Shown: positions 51,861 to 60,849, counted from the stretch's first letter. The stretch: DNA of 64,000 nucleotides from Selenomonas ruminantium subsp. lactilytica TAM6421 (GCF_000284095.1 NC_017068.1:682001-746000), one strand, 5' to 3'. Notes: a model not told the origin generated them from the sequence alone. Numbers and translations: made by a program.

Positions 51861-53173
51861 TGACCAGATTTAAGGAATTGGGAATTTCCCAGGAAATTTG
51901 TGATGTGCTGGCCAAGCGCGGTATCCGCGAGGCTACGCCGGTACAGGAAAAGGCCATTCCCTTGGCGCGGGCGGGCCGGGATATCATCGTGCAGGCCCAG
52001 ACCGGCACGGGCAAGACCTTGGCGTTTTTGCTGCCCATCCTCGAAAAGATCAAGCCGCAGGTGGATGTGGCACAGGCCCTGATCGTGGCGCCCACCCGCG
52101 AATTGGCGATTCAGGTGGCCAAGGTGGCAGCAATTGTGGGGGAAGCAGCCGGGATATCTTCCCTTGTCATCTATGGCGGGCAGGATATCGAGCGGCAGAA
52201 GCAGAAGCTGCGCCGTCATCCTCAGCTGATCATCGGCACGCCGGGCAGACTTCTTGACCATCTGCGCCGCCAGACCATCAATCTGAGCCATGTGAACAAG
52301 GTGGTCCTGGATGAAGCCGATGAAATGATGAAGCTGGGCTTTATTGAAGATGTAGAGCTGCTCTTGAAGGCATCGGCCAGTGACCGGCAGTTCATGCTGT
52401 TCTCCGCCACCATGCCGGCCAGAGTCAAGGCGTTGGCTGCGCAGTATATGAAATCGCCGGAAAATATCCAGATTAAGAGCGAGCATATCACGCTGGATGC
52501 CATTGAACAGGTGATTCTCGATACCACGGAAGAGAATAAGATCGATCGTCTCTGTGAATGCATCAACAGCGACAATCCCTATCTGGCCATGGTATTCTGC
52601 CATACGAAGCAGCGGGCCCATATGGTCACGATGGCCTTGGCGGCCCGTGGTTATCTGGTGGATGAGCTCCATGGCGACTTGTCTCAGGTGCAGCGTGCCC
52701 TGGTACTGAAGCGTTTCCGCAAGGCGGAACTGCAGATCCTCTGTGCCACGGATATTGCGGCCCGCGGGCTTGATATCGAAGGCGTGACCCATGTGTTCAA
52801 CTATGATATTCCCCATGATACGGAAAGCTATATCCACCGCATCGGCCGCACGGGGCGGGCGGGACAGGAAGGCAAGGCTGTGACCTTCGTCAATGCCCGT
52901 CAGTATGATCTGCTGCGCCGTATTGAAGCCGGTATCAAGAGCCGTATCCGCAAGGAACATTCCGAACGCCATCATAAGCGCTTGGAAAAACAGGCCAAGA
53001 TCATGGACGAGATCAAAAAGGAACGGCAGGAGAAGAAAGCCAAGGCTAAACCTTTATCGAAATACGCCAACCGCAAGGGCGCAGCCCACAAGGGGCGCAA
53101 TGACCGCAGCCGCCGGGCGAAGGTGCGCAATAAATCCAATGCCACGAAGCGTTCCCATATGGGGAAGCATTAA
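51860..53173 (+). CDS. DEAD-box ATP-dependent RNA helicase
   Basis: A 437-residue helicase of the CshA/RhlE type. Motifs in order are the Q motif (F..LGI....TPVQ), AQTGTGKT (about 46-53), PTRELA, TPGR, DEAD, SAT and HRIGRTGRAG. The C-terminal 75 residues are very basic (Lys/Arg-rich), which would bind RNA. The ATG overlaps the map stop (TAATG), so translation is coupled. Confidence 0.95.
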   Translation: MTRFKELGISQEICDVLAKRGIREATPVQEKAIPLARAGRDIIVQAQTGTGKTLAFLLPILEKIKPQVDVAQALIVAPTRELAIQVAKVAAIVGEAAGISSLVIYGGQDIERQKQKLRRHPQLIIGTPGRLLDHLRRQTINLSHVNKVVLDEADEMMKLGFIEDVELLLKASASDRQFMLFSATMPARVKALAAQYMKSPENIQIKSEHITLDAIEQVILDTTEENKIDRLCECINSDNPYLAMVFCHTKQRAHMVTMALAARGYLVDELHGDLSQVQRALVLKRFRKAELQILCATDIAARGLDIEGVTHVFNYDIPHDTESYIHRIGRTGRAGQEGKAVTFVNARQYDLLRRIEAGIKSRIRKEHSERHHKRLEKQAKIMDEIKKERQEKKAKAKPLSKYANRKGAAHKGRNDRSRRAKVRNKSNATKRSHMGKH

Positions 53174-53192
53174 AATTTCATAATTAAGCAGG

Positions 53193-53248
53193 AAATCCCC
53201 CTTTTTAGTCGAAATTCTATCACTGTAGACTAGATAAAAGGGGGATTT
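53193..53248 (+). promoter_or_regulatory. Hairpin covering the ribosome site of the phosphofructokinase gene
   Basis: AAATCCCCCTTTT (53193-53205) and AAAAGGGGGATTT (53236-53248) form a perfect 13-bp stem; TAGTC (53206-53210)/GACTA (53228-53232) extends it. The right arm contains the ribosome site AAGGGGG, ending 3 bases before ATG 53252. Confidence 0.75.
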
Positions 53249-53251
53249 GTC

Positions 53252-54526
53252 ATGATTGGTATCAAAAATGTGATTGCCGTGGTTTGCGGTGGGGGACCGG
53301 CTCCCGGCATCAACAGTGTTATTTCCGGTGTCGTCAATGAAGCCACCCGTCAAGGTTGGGATGTGCTGGGCATGTATGACGGCTTTTCCCGTCTGGCCCG
53401 GGGCGAAAAGAATTATATTCGCTTAGAGCCGAAGAATATCAGCCGCATCCATCTGACCGGCGGCTGCATCCTCAAGATGTCCCGCTTCAACCCGACCAAG
53501 AAGGAATCCGATCTGCGCACCGTGGTGGAAACCCTGACGGAACTGGGCGTAACCCATCTCGTGACCATCGGCGGTGATGATACGGCTTACAGCTCTGCAG
53601 CCGTTTCCGATTATGCCCGCAAGATGGGCCGTACCATCAACGTGGTGCATGTGCCGAAAACCATTGATAACGACCTGCCGCTGCCGGAGGGGATTCCGAC
53701 ATTCGGCTTTGAGACGGCCAGAGCCTTTGGTACCCAGGAGGTTGAAAACCTCATGGAAGATGCCCGTACCACCAATAATCGCTGGTACTTCACCATTGCC
53801 ATGGGGCGTACGGCTGGTCACTTGGCACTGGGCATGGGCCGCAGCGCCGGTGCTGCTCTGACCATCATCCCGGAGGAATTCCCCGAGGATAAGATTCCTC
53901 TCCAGCAGGTGGTGGACATCATCACAGGTGCCATCGTGAAGCGCTATCTGACCGGCAAGAACTACGGCGTAGCCGTTATCGCAGAAGGCGTCATCGAAAA
54001 GATTGCGCCGGAAGATTTCAAGAAACTGGGCACGGTGGTCACCGATGAGCACGGCCATATCCGTTACAGCGAACTGGACTTTGGTGAAATCCTCAAGCAG
54101 GCTGTTTTGGCCGAAGTCAAGAAGCTGGGCATCAAGATCACCGTTATCGATAAGGAAATCGGCTACGAGCTTCGCTGCACGGCACCGATTGCTTACGATA
54201 TCGACTATGCCCGCCAGCTTGGTTACTCCGCCGTACAGTTCCTGATGTCCGGGGACAGCGGCGCCTTAATCTCCATTCAGGACAACAAGGCAGTGCCCAT
54301 GCGCTTTGAGGACATCAAGGATCCCGCCACCGGCAAGACTATGGTGCGCAAGGTCAATATCGACTCCGTCCACTATCAGATTGCAAGAGGTCTTATGATG
54401 CGCCTCGAAAAGGGAGACTTGGACGATCCGGGGCTGGCCAATGCTTATCGCATGGAACCGGAAGAATTCAAGCAGAGATACAGCTACCTGTTCCCGGAAG
54501 AGCCCGATGTAACAGCAGAAGCTTGA
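53252..54526 (+). CDS. pfp: Pyrophosphate-dependent 6-phosphofructokinase
   Basis: A 424-residue phosphofructokinase. GGGPAPGIN replaces the ATP-type GGDxPGLN, GGDDTA carries the second Asp that marks pyrophosphate use, and PKTIDNDL carries the associated Lys. MGRTAGHLALG binds fructose-6-phosphate. It would run glycolysis reversibly with pyrophosphate. The gene stands alone behind the hairpin at 53193-53248. Confidence 0.92.
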   Translation: MIGIKNVIAVVCGGGPAPGINSVISGVVNEATRQGWDVLGMYDGFSRLARGEKNYIRLEPKNISRIHLTGGCILKMSRFNPTKKESDLRTVVETLTELGVTHLVTIGGDDTAYSSAAVSDYARKMGRTINVVHVPKTIDNDLPLPEGIPTFGFETARAFGTQEVENLMEDARTTNNRWYFTIAMGRTAGHLALGMGRSAGAALTIIPEEFPEDKIPLQQVVDIITGAIVKRYLTGKNYGVAVIAEGVIEKIAPEDFKKLGTVVTDEHGHIRYSELDFGEILKQAVLAEVKKLGIKITVIDKEIGYELRCTAPIAYDIDYARQLGYSAVQFLMSGDSGALISIQDNKAVPMRFEDIKDPATGKTMVRKVNIDSVHYQIARGLMMRLEKGDLDDPGLANAYRMEPEEFKQRYSYLFPEEPDVTAEA

Positions 54527-54560
54527 TAAAAATAAAGGGGATGTGAATATCCCTTGACAG

Positions 54561-54597
54561 CAAAAGCCCGTTGGCAAAAACGCCAGCGGGCTTTTGC
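54561..54597 (+). terminator. Terminator of pfp
   Basis: GCAAAAGCCCG (54560-54570) pairs with CGGGCTTTTGC (54587-54597) with an inner GGC/GCC, then ends against the palindromic element. Confidence 0.88.
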
Positions 54598-54598
54598 A

Positions 54599-55203
54599 AA
54601 TTGCAGTTTGTCAATGCGAGCCTGAACGCTTTTGTTACAGAGCAGTGGGGCGGCGGTGGGAATACTTTTCCGCCGCTGCACTAAATGTCCCGCCAGCAGA
54701 AGTACGCATCTTCCAGTAACCTGCGCCGGGCAAGTCCGGCGGCGCGTCCATCAACGAAGTATCCAGCACATGCTGTTTGCGGGCCAGCCTTCACTTCGTT
54801 CAGGCAGTCGTTCCGCCGGCGGAAAAGCATCCCCACCGCCACCCAGAGTTACGTTTGTCAATGCTGCTAGGTTCCGGCTGGAGGATACAAGTACATCGAT
54901 GTTCTTGTTACGGGAGAACCGGGTTCGTGCCGATTGCAAAAATCGTGGCTGGGGGCGAACGGGGGAGTGCTTTTTCTGTGGGAGCGACTGTCTGAGCGCA
55001 GCGAAGACCGGCCCGAGGCAGGCAGTTACCAGAAAGCACGCTGAAAGACGCGCCGCCGGTCTTGCCCGGCGCCATCTGGCTAAACAGCTCTAAAATTGCC
55101 GAGAGGGTCGTTTTAGCGGAAACAGAAAAAGTACTCCCCCGTGAACCCTTGACTGCGTATGAACAGGATAACTTCAGCACGAACGCGCCGACAAACTGCA
55201 ATT
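54599..55203. repeat. Nested imperfect palindrome of about 605 bp, no gene
   Basis: The ends are a perfect 14-bp inverted repeat (54599-54612 and 55190-55203, AATTGCAGTTTGTC). Inside, 54723-54748 matches the reverse complement of 55047-55072 at 25 of 26 bases. The centre is an imperfect 22-bp palindrome around ATCGAT (54895-54900). A GGxGGxxTxCTTTTxC motif occurs four times, at 54655 (+), 54837 (-), 54961 (+) and 55140 (-); within each half the pair also forms a hairpin. All pairs share the centre near 54897. Open frames here are Arg-rich and lack family resemblance. Confidence 0.85.
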
Positions 55204-55250
55204 GACTCACATGTTTTTTTACTTTTTTTGAAAAAACTTTAAAAAAGGTG

Positions 55251-55279
55251 TTGACAAGTGAATCCATATGCCCTATAAT
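55251..55279 (+). promoter_or_regulatory. Consensus promoter of the tRNA cluster
   Basis: TTGACA (55251-55256), exactly 17 bases, TATAAT (55274-55279). Confidence 0.92.
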
Positions 55280-55344
55280 CTTTTATTGTCAGCCGGTGAT
55301 ACCGCAGGGCGCGAGAGCGCAGGGCGGTTGAGGCTAAAGGTCAT

Positions 55345-55420
<76 letters not shown>

Positions 55421-55481
55421 AATTGATTAAAACTTTTAAAAAAAAGAGTTTGACAGGGCTGACGAGATATGATAAAGTAAT

Positions 55482-55557
<76 letters not shown>

Positions 55558-55569
55558 AATGTTAATGTT

Positions 55570-55645
55570 GCTGATATAGCTCAGTCGGTAGAGCGTATCC
55601 TTGGTAAGGATAAGGTCACCAGTTCAATCCTGGTTATCAGCTCCA
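55570..55645 (+). tRNA. tRNA-Thr (anticodon GGT)
   Basis: Acceptor GCTGATA/TATCAGC; anticodon stem TATCC/GGATA around TTGGTAA, anticodon GGT; CCA at 55643-55645. Confidence 0.95.
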
Positions 55646-55650
55646 TATAT

Positions 55651-55727
55651 GGCGGCATAGCTCAGTTGGCTAGAGCATGCGGTTCATACCCGCAGTGTCC
55701 GGAGTTCAAATCTCTGTGCCGCCACCA
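55651..55727 (+). tRNA. Elongator tRNA-Met (CAT)
   Basis: Acceptor GGCGGCA/TGCCGCC is fully paired, unlike the initiators; anticodon stem TGCGG/CCGCA around TTCATAC. CAT could also mark a lysidine-modified tRNA-Ile, but the body is Met-like. CCA encoded. Confidence 0.9.
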
Positions 55728-55739
55728 AATTTACCAAAG

Positions 55740-55764
55740 AACCCCTGATGCAGGGGTTTTATTT
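55740..55764 (+). terminator. Terminator of the tRNA cluster
   Basis: AACCCCTG (55740-55747), loop ATG, CAGGGGTT (55751-55758), then T residues. Confidence 0.88.
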
Positions 55765-55824
55765 TATGTTTCATACATATATAAACGTCGCTAAGAAAAA
55801 TTTCAACTTGTCAAGGGTTTTATG

Positions 55825-55853
55825 TTGACAGGCTATTGCAAGTGTGCTAAATT
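55825..55853 (+). promoter_or_regulatory. Promoter of rpmG-secE-nusG
   Basis: TTGACA (55825-55830), 17 bases, TAAATT (55848-55853). Confidence 0.75.
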
Positions 55854-55910
55854 GTATTAGTGACATTATGAAAGAGTCATAGTATCTGAGCGTAAGGGGT
55901 GTAAATAGAG

Positions 55911-56060
55911 ATGCGCAACAATATCACGTTGGAGTGCACGGAGTGCCATAGCCGTAACTACCGTACCAACAAGAACAAGAAGAACAACCCGGATCGTCTG
56001 GAGTTCAATAAGTACTGCAAGTTCTGCAAGAAACATACGACGCACAAAGAAACGAAATAA
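55911..56060 (+). CDS. rpmG: 50S ribosomal protein L33
   Basis: A 49-residue protein, [19 protein letters not shown] at the start, with two CxxC pairs (CTEC and CKFC), so it is the zinc-binding form. It precedes secE and nusG in the order usual for Firmicutes. Confidence 0.97.
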   Translation: MRNNITLECTECHSRNYRTNKNKKNNPDRLEFNKYCKFCKKHTTHKETK

Positions 56061-56097
56061 TCGCTTCTAGCGGGTTGAACGGAGATGTGAAGTAACT

Positions 56098-56271
56098 GTG
56101 AAGAAATTCATAGACGAAGTTATCGCCGAAATGAAAAAAGTATCATGGGCGACCAAGAAAGAGCTGGTAAACTACACTGTAGTGGTCGGCATCGCCGTGG
56201 CGATTGTTTGCGCTCTGATTTGGTTCTGTGATACGATCTTTGCAAGATTGTTCCACATCATTTTACGGTAA
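56098..56271 (+). CDS. secE: Preprotein translocase subunit SecE
   Basis: A 57-residue single-span membrane protein. It begins with GTG (KKFIDEVIAEMKKVSWATKK), where the VSWATKKEL amphipathic helix is the SecE signature, followed by one membrane helix (VVVGIAVAIVCALIWF). It holds SecY together in the Sec channel. nusG follows 16 bases later. Confidence 0.95.
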   Translation: MKKFIDEVIAEMKKVSWATKKELVNYTVVVGIAVAIVCALIWFCDTIFARLFHIILR

Positions 56272-56287
56272 GCTAAGTGAGGGCAGC

Positions 56288-56836
56288 ATGGCAAACGAAG
56301 AGATGAATCTGCGGCAGGACAATCCTGGCAGAGCTTGGTATGTAGTTCATACCTATTCGGGCTATGAGAACAAGGTCAAAGCCAATCTCGAACGCCTGAT
56401 TCATACGGCCAACATGAGCAACATGATCTTCAATGTTGTGGTTCCTGTAGAGGATGAGGTCGAAATCAAGGACGGCAAGAAAAAAGTCGTTCCGCGAAAA
56501 GTCTTCCCGGGCTATGTGCTGGTTGACATGATTGTCGATGAGCATTCCTGGTACGTTGTGCGCAACACCACCGGTGTTACCGGGTTTGTTGGTTCTGAAA
56601 AACACCCGATTCCGCTTACCGATGCTGAAGCGAAACGTATCTTGAAGTCCATGGGCGAAGAAGAGCTCAAACCTGAACTCGATGTCGAGATTGGGGATGT
56701 GGTTCGCATCAACTCGGGTGTTTTCGAGAATTACACGGGTACTATTTCGGAAATCGATGCCGAAAAAGGCCGCGTCAAGGTTCTCGTCGAGGAAACCCCG
56801 ATTGACCTTGGCTTTGATCAGGTAGAAACCATCTGA
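56288..56836 (+). CDS. nusG: Transcription antitermination protein NusG
   Basis: A 182-residue factor that binds RNA polymerase and links it to Rho or the ribosome. The NGN domain has RAWYVVHTYSGYENKVKANL and FPGYVLVDM; the KOW domain near the end has GDVVRINSGVFENYTG. The start is ATG 56288 after GTGAGGGC; the frame opening at 56228 overlaps secE and is not needed. Confidence 0.97.
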   Translation: MANEEMNLRQDNPGRAWYVVHTYSGYENKVKANLERLIHTANMSNMIFNVVVPVEDEVEIKDGKKKVVPRKVFPGYVLVDMIVDEHSWYVVRNTTGVTGFVGSEKHPIPLTDAEAKRILKSMGEEELKPELDVEIGDVVRINSGVFENYTGTISEIDAEKGRVKVLVEETPIDLGFDQVETI

Positions 56837-56875
56837 TTGAAGCGGTTGTAAATCCTTTTTGGGAGGTGAATATAA

Positions 56876-57301
56876 ATGGCAAAGAAAGTTTCTAAGATTG
56901 TAAAACTTCAGGTTGTTGCAGGTAAGGCTAATCCGGCTCCTCCAGTAGGTCCCGCACTTGGTCAGGCTGGTGTCAACATCATGGGTTTCTGTAAGGAATT
57001 CAACGAAAGAACCAAGGATAAGGCTGGTCTGATCATTCCGGTTGAAATCACGGTTTTCGAAGATAGATCCTTCACTTTCATCACGAAGACTCCGCCGGCT
57101 GCTGTACTGCTGAAGAAGGCTGCCAAGATCGAAAAGGCTTCTGGTGAACCCAACAAGAACAAGGTAGCTAAGCTGCCCCGCGCTGAAGCAATGAAGATTG
57201 CAGAAAGCAAGATGGAAGACCTCAACGCTGCTGATATCGAGGCTGCTACTCGCATGATCGAGGGTACGGCTCGCAGCATGGGTATCGAAATCGTTGACTA
57301 A
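56876..57301 (+). CDS. rplK: 50S ribosomal protein L11
   Basis: A 141-residue protein with [20 protein letters not shown] at the start and a normal C-terminal rRNA-binding domain. GGGAGGTGA precedes the ATG. It is the substrate of PrmA, encoded at 42175-43125. Confidence 0.98.
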   Translation: MAKKVSKIVKLQVVAGKANPAPPVGPALGQAGVNIMGFCKEFNERTKDKAGLIIPVEITVFEDRSFTFITKTPPAAVLLKKAAKIEKASGEPNKNKVAKLPRAEAMKIAESKMEDLNAADIEAATRMIEGTARSMGIEIVD

Positions 57302-57368
57302 TTTTTAGTTGGCTTTCGTCCCTGTGGGAGGCAATAACCGTTATTACCACGAGAGGAGAAAACTTACA

Positions 57369-58049
57369 ATGGCTAAAGCTGGTAAGAAATATCAGGACGC
57401 TTGCAAGCTCGTTGAAGCTGGCAAGTTCTACACGGCTGCTGAAGCTATGGAACTCGTTAAGAAGACGGCTACGAAGAAGTTTGATGAAACCATCGAACTG
57501 CACGTACGTCTCGGCGTAGATCCGAAATATGCTGATCAGCAGGTACGTGGCGCTATGGTACTGCCGCACGGCACTGGTAAATCCAAGCGCGTACTCGTTT
57601 TCGCTAAGGGCGAAAAGGTTAAGGAAGCAGAAGCTGCAGGTGCAGACTTCGTTGGTTCCGATGAAATCGTCCAGAAGATCCAGGGCGGCTGGCTCGACTT
57701 CGATGTCGCAGTAGCTACTCCGGACATGATGGGCACTGTCGGTCGTCTTGGTAAGGTTCTCGGCCCCCGCGGCCTCATGCCGAACCCGAAACTGGGTACG
57801 GTTACGATGGACCTCACGAAGGCAGTATCCGAGATTAAAGCAGGTAAAGTCGAATACCGCACCGATAAGGCCGGTAACGTGCATTGCCCGATTGGCAAGG
57901 CATCTTTCGACGCTGAGAAGCTCCAGCAGAACTTCCAGGCCCTGATTGATACACTGAACCGCGTAAAACCGGCGGCTGCTAAAGGCCAGTACATGCGCTC
58001 CATTACGGTCAGCGCAACGATGGGCCCTGGCATCCCCGTTCAGCTCTAA
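57369..58049 (+). CDS. rplA: 50S ribosomal protein L1
   Basis: A 226-residue protein starting [19 protein letters not shown], with [15 protein letters not shown] as the family motif near residue 129. ATG 57369 follows GAGAGGAG; the frame opening at 57309 has no site. In other bacteria L1 represses translation of the rplK-rplA mRNA. Confidence 0.98.
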   Translation: MAKAGKKYQDACKLVEAGKFYTAAEAMELVKKTATKKFDETIELHVRLGVDPKYADQQVRGAMVLPHGTGKSKRVLVFAKGEKVKEAEAAGADFVGSDEIVQKIQGGWLDFDVAVATPDMMGTVGRLGKVLGPRGLMPNPKLGTVTMDLTKAVSEIKAGKVEYRTDKAGNVHCPIGKASFDAEKLQQNFQALIDTLNRVKPAAAKGQYMRSITVSATMGPGIPVQL

Positions 58050-58059
58050 TCCAGAGCAC

Positions 58060-58217
58060 GGTTCAGACGAGGCTCCGGTCTCCACAACTGTATAACGATG
58101 GCTGTAGACAGCAGGTTTGATACTTATCATCTAACGACGATTTATTGTCGCCTGCCGAGGCCGGAGCAGATGAACTTTGAAAATTCTACCTCCGGCGGAC
58201 GCAGCCGGAGGTTTTTT
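58060..58217 (+). ncRNA. L10 leader with attenuator terminator
   Basis: The 210-base gap between rplA and rplJ holds a structured leader with GTAGACAGCAGG (about 58091-58102) and CGCCTGCCGAGG (58149-58160), as in L10 leaders that bind L10-L12. It ends in ACCTCCGGC (58188-58196)/GCCGGAGGT (58203-58211) followed by seven T bases, a terminator just before rplJ. Excess L10 would reduce rplJ-rplL expression. Confidence 0.8.
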
Positions 58218-58261
58218 TACAGGCTTTAATAATCCATAACAGGCAGGAGGTGTAATTGGAA

Positions 58262-58801
58262 ATGGCAAATATGACGAAGAAACAGGCTATCGTTGCTGAA
58301 CTGAAAGATCAGCTGACGAATGCCAAAGGTGTTGTGCTCACGAGCTACCGTGGTCTGACGGTTGCTCAGGATACGCAGCTCCGTCGTGAACTTCGCGCCG
58401 CTGGTGTAACGTACCATGTTGTTAAAAACACGATGCTCCGCCTGGCAGCGAAAGAAGCAGGTATCGAAGGCTTCGATGCTCATCTCGAGGGCACCACGGC
58501 TTTCGCATTCTCCACGGAGGATGCTATTGCTCCGGCAAAGGTTATCTGCAGCTTCATCAAGAAGAACAAGCTTGATGAAAACGAAGTGCTGACTGTTAAG
58601 GTCGGTACGGTAGAGGGCAAGGTCATTGACGCTAACGAAGTCAAGGCTCTGGCTGAACTGCCGTCTCGCGAAGAACTCATCGCCAAGATGCTGGGCAGCA
58701 TGAATGCTCCTATCAGCAATACGGTCAACGTACTGCAGGGTGTTATTCGCAATGCTGTTTATGTGCTTGACGCTGTTCGCGCTCAGAAGGAATCCGCATA
58801 A
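58262..58801 (+). CDS. rplJ: 50S ribosomal protein L10
   Basis: A 179-residue base of the L10-L12 stalk. ANMTKKQAIVAELKDQL at the start and VLTSYRGLTVAQDTQLRREL are typical. ATG 58262 is chosen (GGAGGTG at 58247-58253, 8 bases upstream); a TTG at 58256 is also in frame. Confidence 0.97.
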   Translation: MANMTKKQAIVAELKDQLTNAKGVVLTSYRGLTVAQDTQLRRELRAAGVTYHVVKNTMLRLAAKEAGIEGFDAHLEGTTAFAFSTEDAIAPAKVICSFIKKNKLDENEVLTVKVGTVEGKVIDANEVKALAELPSREELIAKMLGSMNAPISNTVNVLQGVIRNAVYVLDAVRAQKESA

Positions 58802-58862
58802 TCTGCGAGTTCTATATAATTGATTTAGAATTAACAAGAAAGATTTTTGGAGGTATATTCAA

Positions 58863-59231
58863 ATGACTAAAGAAGAAATCATGGAAGCCATTGAAAACAT
58901 GACTGTCCTCGAGCTGTCTGAGCTCGTAAAAGCTATGGAAGAAAAGTTCGGCGTTAGCGCTGCTGCTCCGGTTGCAGTTGCTGCTGTTGGTGGCGCTGCT
59001 GCAGGTGCTGCTGAAGAAAAGAGCGAGTTCACGGTTATGCTCGCTTCCGCTGGCGACAAGAAGATCAACGTTATCAAAGCTGTTCGCGAAGCTACGGGTC
59101 TCGGCCTGAAGGAAGCTAAGGCTCTGGTTGATGGCGCTCCGGCTGCTGTTAAGGAAAACGTTGCTAAGGCTGAAGCTGAAGAACTCAAGGCTAAGCTCGA
59201 AGAAGCTGGCGCTACGGTTGAACTGAAGTAA
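58863..59231 (+). CDS. rplL: 50S ribosomal protein L7/L12
   Basis: A 122-residue stalk protein with an N-terminal dimer domain, an Ala/Gly/Val hinge (about 38-52) and the C-terminal factor-binding domain ([20 protein letters not shown]). TTTTGGAGG lies upstream. A terminator follows instead of rpoB. Confidence 0.98.
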   Translation: MTKEEIMEAIENMTVLELSELVKAMEEKFGVSAAAPVAVAAVGGAAAGAAEEKSEFTVMLASAGDKKINVIKAVREATGLGLKEAKALVDGAPAAVKENVAKAEAEELKAKLEEAGATVELK

Positions 59232-59288
59232 TTTCAGTTTGCTGAAATTAGCAAGTTAAAGGAGCACTCCTGCGGGAGTGCTCTTTTT
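59231..59288 (+). terminator. Terminator after rplL
   Basis: A small hairpin TTTCAG/CTGAAA at 59232-59247 is followed by GAGCACTCC (59262-59270)/GGAGTGCTC (59275-59283) and five T bases. Confidence 0.9.
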
Positions 59289-59328
59289 GCTTTTTAATTT
59301 CGAGTCAGGAGGCGATGAAGAAAAGTAT

Positions 59329-60750
59329 ATGCAAAAAAATCTTCTAGGACGAATCCGTAAGGGCGAGTCCTTTACTTTTGGTGAGCTGCTGCTCTTGACA
59401 TGGCAGCTCAGTGTTCCCGCCATCATGGCGAAAATCACCACCGTGATGATGCAGTATATCGATGCTTCCATGGTGGGTATGATTGGTTCTAATGCGGCAG
59501 CGGCCATCGGTCTGGTCAATTCCACGACCTGGCTGATTGGCGGCATCTGCTTTGCTATGTCCATGGGCTACACCATCCAGCTGGCACATGCCATTGGCGC
59601 CGGTGAGGATGTGAAGGCACGGAGTCTGGTGCGTCATGGCCTGATGGCGGTACTGGTCTTCAGTCTGGTCATGGGGATAGGCAGTGCTTTGTGCAGTGCG
59701 CCTTTGACCGTTTTTTTAGGCGGGACGTCTGAAATCGTCCATGATGCGGCGGTATATCTGGCTATATATGCGTTGGGGCTGCCATTTTTGGCAGTGAATT
59801 TTGCGGCGGGTTCCATGCTGCAGGCCAGCGGGAATATGAAAGTGCCCAGCCTGCTGAGCGTGCTTATGTGTGTATTGGACGTGGTATTCAACGCCCTGCT
59901 GATTTTTCCCAGCCGCAGTGTTGAGCTTTGGGGACAAGGGATCTGGATTCCTGGTGCTGACTTAGGCGTGGCCGGAGTGGCCTGTGGCTCGGTATTGGCC
60001 GAAGTATGCTGTATGGCCGCCATGCTCTATGTCCTGCTGAAAAAATCCCGTCAGCTTCATTATCGTCAGGAAAAATGCCTTCCCTGGCAGGGAGAATTGC
60101 GGGAAGCAGCCTGTCTGGGGTTCCCCATTATGTTGGAACAGTTTGTCATGGGCAGTGCTTATGTGGCCTTTACACGGATTGTCTCGCCCTTGGGAACTGT
60201 GGCACTGGCCGCAAATTCCTTCGCCATCACGGCGGAAAGCCTCTGCTATATGCCGGGTATCGGTGTTTCTACGGCGGCGCAGACTTTAGTGGGGCAGAGC
60301 GTGGGCGCCGGTCGCAGCAAGCTGGCCCAACGCTTTGGCTACGTCAGTGCCAGCCTGGGCATCACGGTGATGCTCTTGATGGGCATTGTTATGTACATCT
60401 GCGCGCCACTGATGATGGGACTGCTATCTGCGGATGCCGCTGTTATCCAGGCAGGAGCGGAAATCCTACGCATTGAAGCCTGGGCGGAACCGCTTTTTGC
60501 CGCTGGCATCATTGTCACCAGTATTTTCCGCGGTGCCGGGGAAACGCGCATGCCCACCATACTGAATTTGGTCGCCATGTGGGGCATACGTATTCCCCTG
60601 GCCGTTTATCTGGCTGCAGATTATGGTCTGACCGGAGTTTGGACGGCTATGTGTGTGGAACTCTGTGCCCGTGGTATTTTATCGTTGGGGGTGCTTGTTT
60701 ACCGTGGTGAGGGGTTGTACCATAAAAATAAAGCGAAAATTGCAGATTAA
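59329..60750 (+). CDS. MATE-family efflux transporter
   Basis: A 473-residue membrane protein with 12 predicted segments in two related halves. DASMVGMIGSNAAAAIGLVNS near residue 45 and the mirrored ALAANSFAITAESLCYMPG in the second half are typical of multidrug/Na+ antiporters of the DinF/NorM kind. The substrate is unknown. The start is uncertain: AGGAGG at 59306-59311 is 17 bases before ATG 59329, and the only earlier in-frame start is inside the terminator. Confidence 0.9.
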   Translation: MQKNLLGRIRKGESFTFGELLLLTWQLSVPAIMAKITTVMMQYIDASMVGMIGSNAAAAIGLVNSTTWLIGGICFAMSMGYTIQLAHAIGAGEDVKARSLVRHGLMAVLVFSLVMGIGSALCSAPLTVFLGGTSEIVHDAAVYLAIYALGLPFLAVNFAAGSMLQASGNMKVPSLLSVLMCVLDVVFNALLIFPSRSVELWGQGIWIPGADLGVAGVACGSVLAEVCCMAAMLYVLLKKSRQLHYRQEKCLPWQGELREAACLGFPIMLEQFVMGSAYVAFTRIVSPLGTVALAANSFAITAESLCYMPGIGVSTAAQTLVGQSVGAGRSKLAQRFGYVSASLGITVMLLMGIVMYICAPLMMGLLSADAAVIQAGAEILRIEAWAEPLFAAGIIVTSIFRGAGETRMPTILNLVAMWGIRIPLAVYLAADYGLTGVWTAMCVELCARGILSLGVLVYRGEGLYHKNKAKIAD

Positions 60751-60774
60751 AGGCTGTAGCTAAAATGTGTAAAC

Positions 60775-60835
60775 TTGTAACATTGTTGGATATCGGTTAA
60801 AATGGATACAGTGTGAAAACTGTATCCATTTTTTT
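60775..60835 (+). promoter_or_regulatory. ridA promoter overlapping the MATE gene terminator
   Basis: TTGTAA (60775-60780), 17 bases, TAAAAT (60798-60803). Directly after, ATGGATACAGT (60802-60812) pairs with ACTGTATCCAT (60819-60829) and a T run follows. Read-through from the MATE gene would stop here, but RNA starting near 60810 lacks most of the left arm and escapes. Confidence 0.7.
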
Positions 60836-60849
60836 GAGGAGGAATCATC

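Noticed and set aside
51656-52975. A 439-codon minus-strand frame
   Set aside because: Antisense shadow of the DEAD-box helicase gene, with no protein family resemblance.
54632-55093. A 153-codon plus-strand frame and shorter frames in the palindromic element
   Set aside because: The composition is Arg/Ser-rich as expected for noncoding GC-rich DNA, several overlapping frames are equally open, none has a ribosome site or family motif, and the region is explained by its inverted-repeat structure.
55450-55478. TTGACA with TAAAGT before the second tRNA-fMet
   Set aside because: The spacing would put the transcription start inside the tRNA; read-through from the consensus promoter at 55251 is sufficient.
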